A stretch of DNA of 64,000 nucleotides from an uncultured Alphaproteobacteria bacterium (GTDB lineage: Bacteria; Pseudomonadota; Alphaproteobacteria; SP197). Below are positions 1 through 8,088 of the stretch, piece after piece. The position numbers and the translations under genes are program-made. Where the stretch lies: positions 620,001 through 684,000 of the forward strand of contig OY282363.1 in assembly GCA_958295695.1 (NCBI GenBank), read 5' to 3'. The stretch's first letter is position 1. The number at the start of each line of letters is the position of its first letter. The notes beneath the pieces are model-generated. The model had not been told where the DNA came from. It saw nothing but the letters and a program-made list of their open reading frames with translations, and did no database searches.

Positions 1-1513
1 TCCCGTGGTAGGCGCCGTTCATCACGACGCCGCCGGTGTGGCCGGTCAGGAGCTTCGCCATCCGCCAGGCGACGTCGTTGGCCTCGCTGCCGGAGTTGAC
101 CATGACGCAGCAGCGCAGATGCGCGGGCATGGTGGCCTGCAGCCGCTCGGCGTAGTCGGCCAGGATCGAGTAGACGTAGCGCGTGTTCGTGCCCAGCGCG
201 GCGGCCTGCCGGGAGATGGCGTTCACCACGTGGGGATGGCAGTGACCGACGCTGGCGACGTTGTTGTAGGCGTCGATGAAGGCGCGCCCGTTGGCGTCGT
301 AGAGGATGGCGCCGCGGCCGCGCTCGATGTGGAGCGGGTTCCTGTAGAAGAGCGTGAGGCGCCCGCCGAGATACCGCCGCCGCCGCCTGAGCAGCCGGGG
401 GAGGTCCGTGGCTTCCGGCGTGTCGACCGTGCCCTGGGCGCAGCGCGCGGGCATGCGCAGGGCGTCGCGGAACCGGCCGGTCGCGGCCTCGCGGCCGACC
501 GTCAGCAGGGCGTCGATCGAACGCGCCGCCATCGCGTCGTGCCCCGGCAGGTAGTCGGGCGACCCTTTCCTGGCGACCGCGCGCCGGGCCACGATCACCG
601 CCAGGACCGCGAAACGCGCCGCGACCATGTCGAACAGGACGTCGAGCTCTTCTTCCTCGAGCGGGAAGACGGAGTCGAAGCCCATCATGACATCGACAAT
701 GCGCTCCACCGGGTCGGGCGCGTCGAGGGCGAACGTGTCGGCCGTCATGGCCACCTCGGCGGCGATGGGTCCGTGGATCGTGTCGCCGAAGTCGATCACG
801 CCGGCGATCTCCTCGGGCCGCTCCGGATCGGCCACCAGGTTCGCCTTGTTGGCGTCGTTGTGGATCGTCTGGCTCCTGAGATGGGTCCAGCGCGGCAGGA
901 CGTTCCCGATGAAGCGGTCGAGCGCCGTCTCGACCGGCCCGCGTTGCTCCCTGTCGGCGATGTCGCCGGTGTGGACGCGCAGCGCGGGGGCCTGCCTGAT
1001 GTCCCAGACCAGGGTGTGGAGCGCGCTGGGATGGAAGAAGCCGGCCAGCGCGCGGTCGAGCCTGGCGACCAGCGCGCCGGCGTTGTGGCGCAGACGGCGC
1101 GTGTCGGGGACTTCGTGGAGGTCGACGCCGGCGACCCATGTGAGCAGCTGGACGATGCTGGCGCGCCCGTCGGGCGCCCTGGCGCGGCCGTAGGGCTTTC
1201 CGCTCCGGGTCGGGACCACCGCCGGCGTTCCCAGGCCCGGGTCCGTCGCGGCGATGTGGACGAGGGCCCCGGTCTGGAAATCGATGACGCCGGCGTCCAC
1301 GTCCGGGTGGAAGAACTTCAGCACCCACCGGCCCCGGTCGCCGGTCAGGCGGAAGTTCTGGTCGCGGTCGGAGTCCAGGGGCTTGAGGTCGCCGTCGAGG
1401 CCGAACAGGCGCTTGACGGCCTTGTGGGCCTCGTCCTCGGGGAATCGCGGCGTGTCGGTGACGAGGAACTCGATGTCGCCGCTGGTGTCGTTCACCGCCG
1501 GGTTCCTCCCCAT
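1..1513 (-). CDS. Phosphotransferase (APH)/class III aminotransferase fusion, C-terminus outside window
   Basis: The first 504 residues are visible and the 3' end lies beyond base 1. Residues about 30-340 resemble an APH/choline-kinase-like domain, with a catalytic loop reading IHNDANKANLV and, further on, GVIDFGD. After about residue 370 the protein becomes a class III PLP aminotransferase: YLGGRLTLFYRNPLHIERG, then NNVASVGHCHPHVVNAI and NSGSEAND. Such fusions are known in proteobacteria and are related to hydroxylysine kinase and phospho-amino-alcohol lyases. I infer that the kinase phosphorylates a hydroxylated amine or amino acid which the PLP domain then eliminates or transaminates. The ATG at 1513 is the first start. 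A branched-chain-type binding protein gene lies directly upstream on the same strand. The fusion is well supported; the substrate is unknown. Confidence 0.85.
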   Translation of the reverse strand, partial: MGRNPAVNDTSGDIEFLVTDTPRFPEDEAHKAVKRLFGLDGDLKPLDSDRDQNFRLTGDRGRWVLKFFHPDVDAGVIDFQTGALVHIAATDPGLGTPAVVPTRSGKPYGRARAPDGRASIVQLLTWVAGVDLHEVPDTRRLRHNAGALVARLDRALAGFFHPSALHTLVWDIRQAPALRVHTGDIADREQRGPVETALDRFIGNVLPRWTHLRSQTIHNDANKANLVADPERPEEIAGVIDFGDTIHGPIAAEVAMTADTFALDAPDPVERIVDVMMGFDSVFPLEEEELDVLFDMVAARFAVLAVIVARRAVARKGSPDYLPGHDAMAARSIDALLTVGREAATGRFRDALRMPARCAQGTVDTPEATDLPRLLRRRRRYLGGRLTLFYRNPLHIERGRGAILYDANGRAFIDAYNNVASVGHCHPHVVNAISRQAAALGTNTRYVYSILADYAERLQATMPAHLRCCVMVNSGSEANDVAWRMAKLLTGHTGGVVMNGAYHG

Positions 1514-1592
1514 CCGCGCCGGGCCGGAGTCTGCAACAGACCCGCCCGCGGAGGAAGAGGCGCCCGGCGTCCGGGAGCGCGCCGGCGCCGCC

Positions 1593-2831
1593 CTACTCGC
1601 GTTCGGACCACGGCGGGGTTGGCCAGCGGACGCCGGCCGCGGCCCGGGCGGTGGGCGCGACCACGACATACGCGCCGTCCTGCACCTGGTAGAGCACCAT
1701 GGGCTTGGCGATGTTCCGGCCGGTCTCGTCGAACAGGATGTCGCCGTAGAAGGTCTGCATGTCGGTCGCGGCGAGCGCGTCGCGCACGGCGTCCCGGTCG
1801 AACGCGCCGGCGCGCTCGAAGGCGTCCGCGAAGACCAGCACGGCGGCGGCCGATTCGGCGGCCTGGTAGGGCGGCGCGTAGCCGTAGGTCTGCTCGAACG
1901 TCGCCGCGAAATCGGCGGCCGAGCCGAACACGTCGTCTTCGTAGGTCAGCGTCGGGGCCCACTGGCTGGCGCACAGCGTGTATTCCGCCGCCGCGCCGAA
2001 CGCGCCGACGATGTCGGCGCTGTCGCAATGGGTGATGGCGAGCATCGGCGCCTCGACGCGCATCTCCTCCATCTGGCGGATGACCAGCGCCGCGCCCCTG
2101 GCGTGGCCGGACACCACGAGGATGTCGGGGCCGAGCGCCTTCACCCTGGCGAGCGTGGCCGCCATGTCGTCCATCTCGGGCGGGAGCCGGTCGTCGATCG
2201 CCACCCGGATGCCGAGGGCTTCCGCGTCGGCCAGCACGCCGGCCCGGACGTCCTGGCTGAACGGATCGTCCTCGAACGCGCCGGCGAGGGTGAGTGTCGA
2301 CGGGTCCCGGCCCTCCCGCTCCGCGATCTCCGCGGCGAGCGCCACGGCGCTCGCGAGATATTGCTCGCCGGTCGACAGCACCGCGAAGAGGTAGCGGTAG
2401 CCCTTGGCGAAGAGCGAGCGCGAGGCGCCGTTGGCCTCCACCATCGGCACGCCGCGCCGCTCGGTGACGGACGCGACCGCCTCGGTCAGGCCGGAGCTGT
2501 ACGGGCCGAGCATGAACTCGACGCCGTCCCGGTCGATCAGGCGCTCGGCGAGTCGCGCGCCGCGCGCGGGCGTGGATTCGTCGTCGTAGTAGATGATGTC
2601 GAGCTTGTATCGCCGGCCGCCGACCGCGACGCCGCCGGCGTCGTTGATCGTCTGGACGGCGAGGTCGTAGCCCTTCCGGGTGTGTTCGCCGTCGATCGAA
2701 TACTTGCCGGTCAGCGAGAGCGCCGCGCCCAGGTATACGGTGTCGCCTTCCACCTTCGCCGAGGCCGGAACCGCGGCCATCGCCGCGAGCCCCAGGACCG
2801 TCGCGCCCAGGCGCGTCCAACCGCCGGTCAT
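1593..2831 (-). CDS. ABC transporter substrate-binding protein, branched-chain amino acid type
   Basis: This 412-aa periplasmic binding protein belongs to the Leu/Ile/Val type (Peripla_BP_6, LivK-like). It has an N-terminal signal peptide (hydrophobic VLGLAAMAAVPASA), then the typical first strand VYLGAALSLTGKYSIDG, DDESTPARGARLAERLI and the hinge-region GPYSSGLTEAVASV. The ATG at 2831 is preferred because a GGAG sits 6 nt upstream of it; an in-frame ATG at 2843 is possible. No permease or ATPase genes lie beside it, so it is either an orphan or works with a distant LIV-type transporter. It lies just upstream of the phosphotransferase/aminotransferase fusion, on the same strand, and may deliver that enzyme's substrate (inference). 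Confidence 0.85.
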   Translation of the reverse strand: MTGGWTRLGATVLGLAAMAAVPASAKVEGDTVYLGAALSLTGKYSIDGEHTRKGYDLAVQTINDAGGVAVGGRRYKLDIIYYDDESTPARGARLAERLIDRDGVEFMLGPYSSGLTEAVASVTERRGVPMVEANGASRSLFAKGYRYLFAVLSTGEQYLASAVALAAEIAEREGRDPSTLTLAGAFEDDPFSQDVRAGVLADAEALGIRVAIDDRLPPEMDDMAATLARVKALGPDILVVSGHARGAALVIRQMEEMRVEAPMLAITHCDSADIVGAFGAAAEYTLCASQWAPTLTYEDDVFGSAADFAATFEQTYGYAPPYQAAESAAAVLVFADAFERAGAFDRDAVRDALAATDMQTFYGDILFDETGRNIAKPMVLYQVQDGAYVVVAPTARAAAGVRWPTPPWSERE

Positions 2832-3234
2832 GCGATTCTCCATCGAAGTTCTCTTGTCCGGGCCGGACTATGGCCGATGCTCCCCGGACGTGTCCACCGG
2901 CCGCCGCGCCGCGATAGAGAGCTGGGAGGCCGTTCTGGCCGATCCGCCGGGCGTCGGATGCGTCGGCGCCCGCGCGTTCGCGAACGGGACGACGGTCCGT
3001 GTCGTCCGCCACGAAAGCCTCGGCGACGGGACGCCCGTCGCGACGAGCGTTCTCCGCGGGGAGAACGGATCGCGGTCCGTCGTCGGGCCGGTCCCGCCGG
3101 GGCCGTCCGGGACGCGCCACCGGCGCACGGCGCGCCGGTCGGGGACCGGGCGGAGCGAGCCGGTCCGCCGCGGGCCCGCGTTGCGGTCCGCGGGCCGCCG
3201 GGGCATCCTTCCCGGACCGCGAGCGGGAGAGGCC
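2832..3234. other. Divergent intergenic region, 403 nt
   Basis: This gap lies between the divergently transcribed binding-protein gene and the agmatinase-family gene and presumably holds both promoters. Open frames here show only high-GC shadow composition (Arg/Pro/Gly-rich). I recognise no gene, repeat or RNA. Confidence 0.5.
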
Positions 3235-4200
3235 ATGACCGCGAACTACAACCAGCCGGTCGACGCCGCGATGACGCCGCGCTTCGGCGACATCCCGACC
3301 TTCATGCGCCTGCCGCACACGCGCGACCCCTCCGGCGTCGACATCGCGCTCATCGGCGTGCCCTGGGACGGCGGCACGACGAACCGGGCCGGCGCCCGGC
3401 ACGGCCCGCGCGAGATCCGCAACCAATCGAGCTTCATGCGCCGGGTGCATCACGTGAGCCGCCTGGCGCCCTACGAGCTGGCCCAGGTCGCCGACCTCGG
3501 CGACTGTCCGGTCAATCCCATCGACCTCATGGACACCTTGGCGCGCGTCGAGCGTTTCTACGAGAAGGTCCACGCGGCGGGCGCCATTCCGCTCTCGGCG
3601 GGCGGCGACCACCTCGTCACGCTCCCCATCATGCGCGCCATCGCCCGGGACCGGCCCCTCGGCATGGTCCATTTCGACGCGCACTCGGACACGAACGACC
3701 GCTACTTCGGCGAAAACAGGTTCACCCACGGCACGCCGTTCCGCCGCGCGGTGGAGGAGGGCCTGCTCGACCCCGAGCGCACGGTCCAGATCGGCATCCG
3801 CGGCTCGATCTACTACCCCGACGACATGGCGTTCGCCGAGGAGAGCGGCATGCGGGCGATCTACATGGAGGACTTCGTCGAGATGGGCCCCGAGGCGGTG
3901 GTCGCGGAGGCCCGGCGCGTCGTCGGCGACGGCCCGACCTATATCAGCTTCGACGTGGACGGCCTCGATCCCGTCTACGCGCCGGGCACCGGCACGCCGG
4001 AGATCGGCGGCATGACGACCCGCGAGGCCCAGCAGGTGGTGCGCGGCCTGCGGGGCCTCGACCTCGTCGGCGGCGACGTCGTCGAGGTCGCCCCGCCCTT
4101 CGACCCCAGCGGCAACACGGCGCTCGTGGGCGCGACCTTCATGTTCGAGATCCTCTGCCTCCTGGCCGAAGCCGTGGCGCGCGGGCGGGATCCGTCCTAA
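3235..4200 (+). CDS. speB: Agmatinase/ureohydrolase family protein
   Basis: This 321-aa protein is a full-length ureohydrolase (arginase/agmatinase/formiminoglutamase superfamily), a di-manganese hydrolase that releases urea from guanidino compounds. The metal-ligand motifs are intact: SAGGDHLVTLP, MVHFDAHSDTND and SFDVDGLDPVYAPGTGTPE. The open frame extends well upstream, but the ATG at 3235 is preceded by a purine-rich GAGCGGGAGAGG and begins the conserved N-terminus (PRFGDIPTFMRLPH). The first of those residues, with GVPWDGGTTNRAGARHGP, is characteristic of the agmatinase branch. Some members act on guanidinobutyrate or other guanidino acids, so the exact substrate is unsure. Confidence 0.9.
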   Translation: MTANYNQPVDAAMTPRFGDIPTFMRLPHTRDPSGVDIALIGVPWDGGTTNRAGARHGPREIRNQSSFMRRVHHVSRLAPYELAQVADLGDCPVNPIDLMDTLARVERFYEKVHAAGAIPLSAGGDHLVTLPIMRAIARDRPLGMVHFDAHSDTNDRYFGENRFTHGTPFRRAVEEGLLDPERTVQIGIRGSIYYPDDMAFAEESGMRAIYMEDFVEMGPEAVVAEARRVVGDGPTYISFDVDGLDPVYAPGTGTPEIGGMTTREAQQVVRGLRGLDLVGGDVVEVAPPFDPSGNTALVGATFMFEILCLLAEAVARGRDPS

Positions 4201-4290
4201 GAACGGTTCCACGGGCTTGCCGCGGGCGACGAACGGGCCATGGCCTGTCGGGAAGCGTTCCGCCCACCCGCTCGGCATGGAGGCGCGCGC

Positions 4291-5244
4291 ATGGATCGGG
4301 ACTTCGCCGCCGAGGGGCGCGCCAGGGTCGACCCCCGGCTTCTGCGCCGTCTGATGGAGAAGTCGGACCGGGCCGGCGCCGTCCAGCTCGGCGGCCATCT
4401 GCTGGCGCTCTGCGCGACGGGCTGCGGCCTGTGGCTGACGTGGGGGAGCTGGTGGGGCGCGCCCTTCTTCCTCGCCCATGGCGCGCTCATCAACTGGCTC
4501 TACGCCGCCCAGCACGAGGCGAGTCACGGCACCGTTTTCCGCGACCGCCGGCTGAACGAGTGGCTGGGCCGGTTCACCGGCTTCGTGCTGCTGTTCCCGC
4601 GCGACTACGACCGCTGGCAGCATTTCTGCCACCACCGCCATACGCAGGACCCCGAGAAGGACGCGGAACTGGTCTACCGGAGCTTCTACAACGGCCCGTT
4701 CGCGGACCTGCTGTCGCTCATCGGCGTCACCTACTGGCTGGGCCTCCTGGCCACGACGGTCCGGCACGCCGCGACGGGGCGGCGGATTCCGGTCTCCGAA
4801 TACTACCTCACCGACGAGCAGGAGAGGACGGTCGTCGCCGAGGCGCGCTGGCATCTGGCGCTCTACGCGGCGGTCGCGGCCGTCTCGGTCGCGTTCCAGA
4901 CCTGGGCCTTCGCGATCCTGTGGTGGGGTCCGATGCTGGCGACCGCGTGGACGCACCAGCCGCAGAACTTCATCGAGCACGGCGGAATGCCCCATGGGCC
5001 GGACACCTGGCGCAACACACGCACCGTGAAGACGACCGCCTTCATGCGCTGGCTGTCGTGGCGGATGGTCTATCACACCGCGCACCACACCTATCCCGGC
5101 GTGCCCTTCCACCGCCTGCGCGAGCTGCACGACGCCATCGTCGCGGCGCGCGGCGAGGAGCCGGTCCGGTCGGGCTACCTGGCCTTCCTGGCGGGCCTCG
5201 CCCGGGGGCCTCGCCGCGCGGCGGCCGGGGCGACGTCTCGCTGA
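4291..5244 (+). CDS. Fatty acid desaturase family membrane protein
   Basis: This 317-aa integral membrane di-iron desaturase/hydroxylase has the three histidine boxes in order: HEASH, HFCHHRH and HTAHHTYPG. Hydrophobic segments surround them. The ATG at 4291 has GGAGG 8 nt upstream; an in-frame ATG at 4240 lacks this. The C-terminal tail is odd. The last few codons (GATSR, stop) are read in a shifted frame from the first bases of the lipoprotein 3' cassette that starts at 5226, so the native end of the gene was probably replaced when the cassette landed or a deletion fused them. The catalytic core is unaffected. The substrate (fatty acid, carotenoid or sterol-like) cannot be told. Confidence 0.88.
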   Translation: MDRDFAAEGRARVDPRLLRRLMEKSDRAGAVQLGGHLLALCATGCGLWLTWGSWWGAPFFLAHGALINWLYAAQHEASHGTVFRDRRLNEWLGRFTGFVLLFPRDYDRWQHFCHHRHTQDPEKDAELVYRSFYNGPFADLLSLIGVTYWLGLLATTVRHAATGRRIPVSEYYLTDEQERTVVAEARWHLALYAAVAAVSVAFQTWAFAILWWGPMLATAWTHQPQNFIEHGGMPHGPDTWRNTRTVKTTAFMRWLSWRMVYHTAHHTYPGVPFHRLRELHDAIVAARGEEPVRSGYLAFLAGLARGPRRAAAGATSR

Positions 5245-5663
5245 CCGCCACCCTGGGCGGCGGCCTCAGCAACGGCGCCATCGAAGGCTCCATGGAGAAC
5301 TTCGAGTACCTGAGAAACGGCGCGTGGACCAGGTTCGCTCATGATATTCTCTCTCACTACACGCAAGCCGCGATGAACGGGGTGAGCCTGATGCCCGCCG
5401 ACATCGGACCGGACGGCTCCTATGCGGGCGTGGCGAAGACGATGGCGTCGGCGAACAGACGCTTCGGGGAGGGCCGGTACGGGGGCGCCTTCTACGGCCC
5501 CCGGGAACTCGGCGAACTCGAGACCGCCGGCTACTGGATGCTGCCGAGACACATCGGCGACGATATACCGTCGGTGAGCTGTCCCCCGGCGGGGGGAAGC
5601 GGCTGCATCACGTTCGGCTCCATCATCGGCAGCTTCGGCGCCGTGAGCGACCCGGCGCCGTAG
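5226..5663 (+). pseudogene. Silent 3' cassette of TbpB-like surface lipoprotein
   Basis: This reading frame of about 145 codons ends in TAG at 5663 and matches the last part of the lipoprotein encoded at 50681-52537. It has no start codon, signal peptide or promoter of its own and begins inside the end of the desaturase gene in another frame. Comparison by eye gives three identical DNA blocks: 5226-5264 with 51071-51109, 5468-5549 with 50795-50876, and 5608-5650 with 50697-50739. Between them the sequences differ strongly (for example GAWTRFAHDILSHYTQ against GAWSTLYLQNHPTAE). The frame is still open, which argues against long neutral decay. It is a remnant of a duplicated gene or a donor cassette for recombination. 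Confidence 0.85.
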
Positions 5664-5690
5664 CGGTTCGCCGGAGGCCCGAGACCGGAA

Positions 5691-5724
5691 CCCGCCGCGT
5701 TCTCCGGGGCGCGGCGGGTCTTTC
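5691..5724 (+). terminator. Rho-independent terminator-like hairpin
   Basis: There is a perfect 9-bp stem (CCCGCCGCG at 5691-5699 with CGCGGCGGG at 5710-5718) and a 10-nt loop. A short T-containing tail (TCTTTCC) follows, 27 nt after the cassette stop codon. Confidence 0.6.
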
Positions 5725-6000
5725 CCGCCGGCGCTTCGCGGTCGGAACGCCGTCCCGCGCACGCCATTCCGCGGGGAGACGTCCGTCCGCGCGGGTCCGA
5801 CGCCTTCCGACCCCATCGGGCTCTCGACGGGCAAACCCCTATCGAGTACCTTGCCGGACACACCGCCGAAGAACCCTCTCCCGTCTCATGCGCCTCGAAC
5901 CGGGACAGCCCGTGACGCGGGGCGGCGATCCGGTCCACGGTCCGCCCGCCGGCGTCCGCCGGTCCCGACCCGCAACCCCGATCCGCCGGCCGGAGCTTCC

Positions 6001-6555
6001 ATGACAAAACGGTTCCCGTTCGCCGCCGCGCTGCTCGCGGCCCTGGTCTCGCCGGCCGCCGGCTCCGACGCCGCCGACCTCGAGAACCTGATCTACATGG
6101 ACCTCGAGGACGGCCGCGTCGCGATCGAGACGCGGCCCGACCTCGCCCCCAACCATGTCGCGCGGATCGAGCGGCTCGCGCGCGAGGGCTTCTACGACGG
6201 CGTCGCGTTCCACCGCGTCATCGAGGGCTTCATGGCCCAGACCGGCGATCCCACGGGCACCGGACGGGGCGGTTCCCATCTGCCGGACCTGGAGGCCGAG
6301 TTCACCCTCGCGCCCCATGTCCGCGGCGTCGTCTCCATGGCGCGCGCCCAGGACCCGGACAGCGCCAACAGCCAGTTCTTCATCGTCTTCGCCGACGCCC
6401 GCTTCCTCGACGGCCAGTACACGGTCTGGGGCGAGGTGGTCGAAGGCATGGAGTTCGTCGACCGGATCGAACGGGGCGACGCGGGCGCCAACGGCATGGT
6501 GGCCGACCCGGACCGCATCGTCCGCATGACGGTCGCCGCCGACGCCGGGGAGTGA
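6001..6555 (+). CDS. ppiA: Periplasmic cyclophilin-type peptidyl-prolyl cis-trans isomerase
   Basis: The 184-aa protein is a bacterial cyclophilin that isomerises X-Pro bonds during protein folding. A signal peptide (residues 1-22, ALLAALVSPAAGS) sends it to the periplasm. Cyclophilin motifs include YDGVAFHRVIEGFMAQTGDP, GTGRGG, VSMARAQDPDSANSQFFI and the region LDGQYTVWGEVVEGMEFVD. The ATG at 6001 follows a GGAG-type site, and the longer upstream frame has shadow composition. It stands alone between the lipoprotein cassette and the convergent DUF488 genes. Confidence 0.92.
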   Translation: MTKRFPFAAALLAALVSPAAGSDAADLENLIYMDLEDGRVAIETRPDLAPNHVARIERLAREGFYDGVAFHRVIEGFMAQTGDPTGTGRGGSHLPDLEAEFTLAPHVRGVVSMARAQDPDSANSQFFIVFADARFLDGQYTVWGEVVEGMEFVDRIERGDAGANGMVADPDRIVRMTVAADAGE

Positions 6556-6578
6556 GGCGCGCGCGTTCGGCCGGGGAG

Positions 6579-6594
6579 CGGGGCGCCCGCCCCG
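6579..6594. terminator. GC-rich hairpin between convergent genes
   Basis: CGGGGCG and CGCCCCG form a 7-bp stem with a nominal 2-nt loop, between the cyclophilin stop and the end of the convergent DUF488 gene. There is no T tract, so a terminator role is weakly supported. Confidence 0.3.
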
Positions 6595-6603
6595 GGGGTG
6601 CGT

Positions 6604-7016
6604 TCACCCCAAGTGGACGATCTCGACGTCGCCCCAATGGCGTTTCAGGTATTCCGCCACCGGTGGCGGCGGCGCGGCTTGTCCTCGCCGCGCGGCGGGC
6701 GGCCGTCCGCGATGGCCTCTTTCGGGATCGCGCGTTCGACGCGGCGGCGCATGAGATCGAGGAACCGCGCCTCGTGGGCCGGCCAGTCGATCCGGCGCTT
6801 GCGGCGGTCGTCGAGCAGCTCCTTCGTCGGCGCCGGATCGGGCCAGTGCTCGTATCCCATCCCGCCGCGGACGGTCTTCGGGAACCGGGCCGGGTCGCGC
6901 CTCTTGGCGAAGCCCGCGAGCCGCGCGTCGACGACGCGCCCGGAGCCCGGGTCGCGGAGCAGGGTGAAGAAACGTTCGGCGGTCTTGCCGGTGAAGCCGA
7001 TGGTCGGCGGCCTCAT
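6604..7016 (-). pseudogene. DUF488 family protein, frameshifted near the C-terminus
   Basis: From the ATG at 7016 the frame reads MRPPTIGFTGKTAERFF, then DARLAGFAKRRDP and APTKELLDDRRK, as in short DUF488 (COG5483) proteins, but stops at 6645 after RRRHRWRNT. The family's expected C-terminus, VAEYLKRHWGDVEIVHLG and a stop, is present immediately afterwards in another frame, ending at 6604. The usual Cys/His stretch (of the type CSEDKP..CHR) is also altered to RGEDKPRRRH. A small deletion near 6660 plus decay of the motif indicates a pseudogene; a sequencing error could explain the frameshift but not the lost cysteines. The start codon overlaps the stop of the upstream DUF488 gene (ATGA), so the two were once co-translated. 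Confidence 0.75.
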
Positions 7017-7636
7017 GGCGCGTCCCGCGCGGTCCCGCCGGGCGACGCCCCGTCCGCGTGGGCGACCCGGCCCGCCTTCCGGGCGATCGCCTCCGCGATC
7101 GACGCCCGCCTCGACCGGAACAGGTCCTCCCCGGGGAGCTTCATGGAGGCCAGAAGCCGGTCCATGGTCTTGTCGTCGGGCTCGAGGGTCCCGTCGGCGA
7201 GGATGTGGGCCACCGCGACGCCCCGCTCGACCAGGGCGCGGCCGACCAGGAGCGCCCGGTGGCAGTCCAGCGGCTCCTTCTCCGCGCACATCAGCGCGAC
7301 GCGCTCGTTTCCCGATTCCCGGACGACCCGTTCGATTCCCTCGCGGAAGAGCGGCGTGCGCGCCAGGCGGTCGTAGCGGACGCGCCCGTTCTCGTAACAG
7401 GAGCGGTCGTCCGGCCGCCCGCCGAGCGCCCGTCCGAGGAACAGGTACGCGACGCCGAGGGCGTTCAGGCGCCCGCCGAGGGTCTCGCGGTCGAACCGCG
7501 GGTTGAACCGGCTGTAGGGGGCCGAGCGGACGTCGGCGACCGCCGTGACGGCGTGCCGGCGCAGGAGCCCCATGAAACGGTCCAGCGGATGGTTGGAATG
7601 GCCGACCGTCAGGACGGTGTTTCTCCCGGGGGTCAT
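7013..7636 (-). CDS. DUF488 domain-containing protein
   Basis: This 207-aa protein has the DUF488 layout: N-terminal VLTVGHSNHPLDRFMGLLR, then VADVRSAPYSRFNPRFDRE and the conserved ALMCAEKEPLDCHRALLVG. The cysteine and histidine suggest a metal-binding or nuclease-like pocket, but the family's activity is not established. The ATG at 7636 is chosen; a GTG at 7657 is possible. Its stop overlaps the start of the frameshifted second DUF488 gene by 4 nt, so tandem, translationally coupled paralogues were the ancestral state. Confidence 0.85.
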   Translation of the reverse strand: MTPGRNTVLTVGHSNHPLDRFMGLLRRHAVTAVADVRSAPYSRFNPRFDRETLGGRLNALGVAYLFLGRALGGRPDDRSCYENGRVRYDRLARTPLFREGIERVVRESGNERVALMCAEKEPLDCHRALLVGRALVERGVAVAHILADGTLEPDDKTMDRLLASMKLPGEDLFRSRRASIAEAIARKAGRVAHADGASPGGTARDAP

Positions 7637-8088
7637 GCGGACGCCGATTTCGTCCACCGACTTCCGGTCGCGCGCGGCGGCGGCGCCCCGAGGATGGATC
7701 GGTCGTCCGCTCTCATGGAACCTCGTCCCGTCGTCTTGAACCGGGAGCGGCGGCGGTCCCCGGGCCCGTCGAAGGGGGGCGCCCTCCGACAGGCTCGGGA
7801 CAGGCCCTTCGATACGCGGCCTTCGGCCGCTTCCCGGGGCGGGGGATGTTTGTGGCTTCCCTCATTCCGGGCAGACGCGAAGGACCGTATCGAGGGACCG
7901 GCCCCGATCCGACGGGACGACGCTATAGCATACGGCTTGCCGGCGCGCCGCGCCCGCGCGGATCGACGGCGGGTTTCCAGACGTCCCCCGAACCGGCAAT
8001 TGGCGCTGGACAGGCGCGGGCCGCCGTCGGCTAACATGGCGTCCGGGCGAGGGGCCTGGGTTCCCTCGCGGCAATGGGGGAGGAAACC
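7637..8088. other. Divergent intergenic region, 452 nt
   Basis: It lies between the DUF488 gene (minus) and the family 5 binding protein (plus). It contains one copy of the dispersed inverted-end repeat (7805-7898) and otherwise only shadow reading frames. Confidence 0.5.
7805..7898. repeat. Dispersed inverted-end intergenic repeat, copy 1
   Basis: The left end reads CCCTTCGATACG and the right end CGTATCGAGGGA, which are near-perfect inverted copies. The inner right half contains a CCCTC-TTCCGGGCAG-CGCGAAG pattern shared with the copies at 9699-9784, 30948-31060 and 47227-47269. All copies are intergenic. REP/MITE-like, non-coding. Confidence 0.7.

Noticed and set aside
2868..3236. A 122-codon minus-strand frame in the gap before the agmatinase gene
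   Set aside because: Arg/Pro/Thr-rich with no motif and no ribosome site; judged non-coding.
1492..5130. A 1212-codon open frame on the minus strand
   Set aside because: Antisense shadow of the agmatinase and desaturase genes and a shifted frame of the binding protein; no recognisable domain.
1254..5663. A 1469-codon open frame on the plus strand
   Set aside because: It is mostly Arg/Pro/Gly-rich shadow of the minus-strand genes and of the agmatinase and desaturase genes. Only its last ~145 codons have real homology (the lipoprotein cassette).
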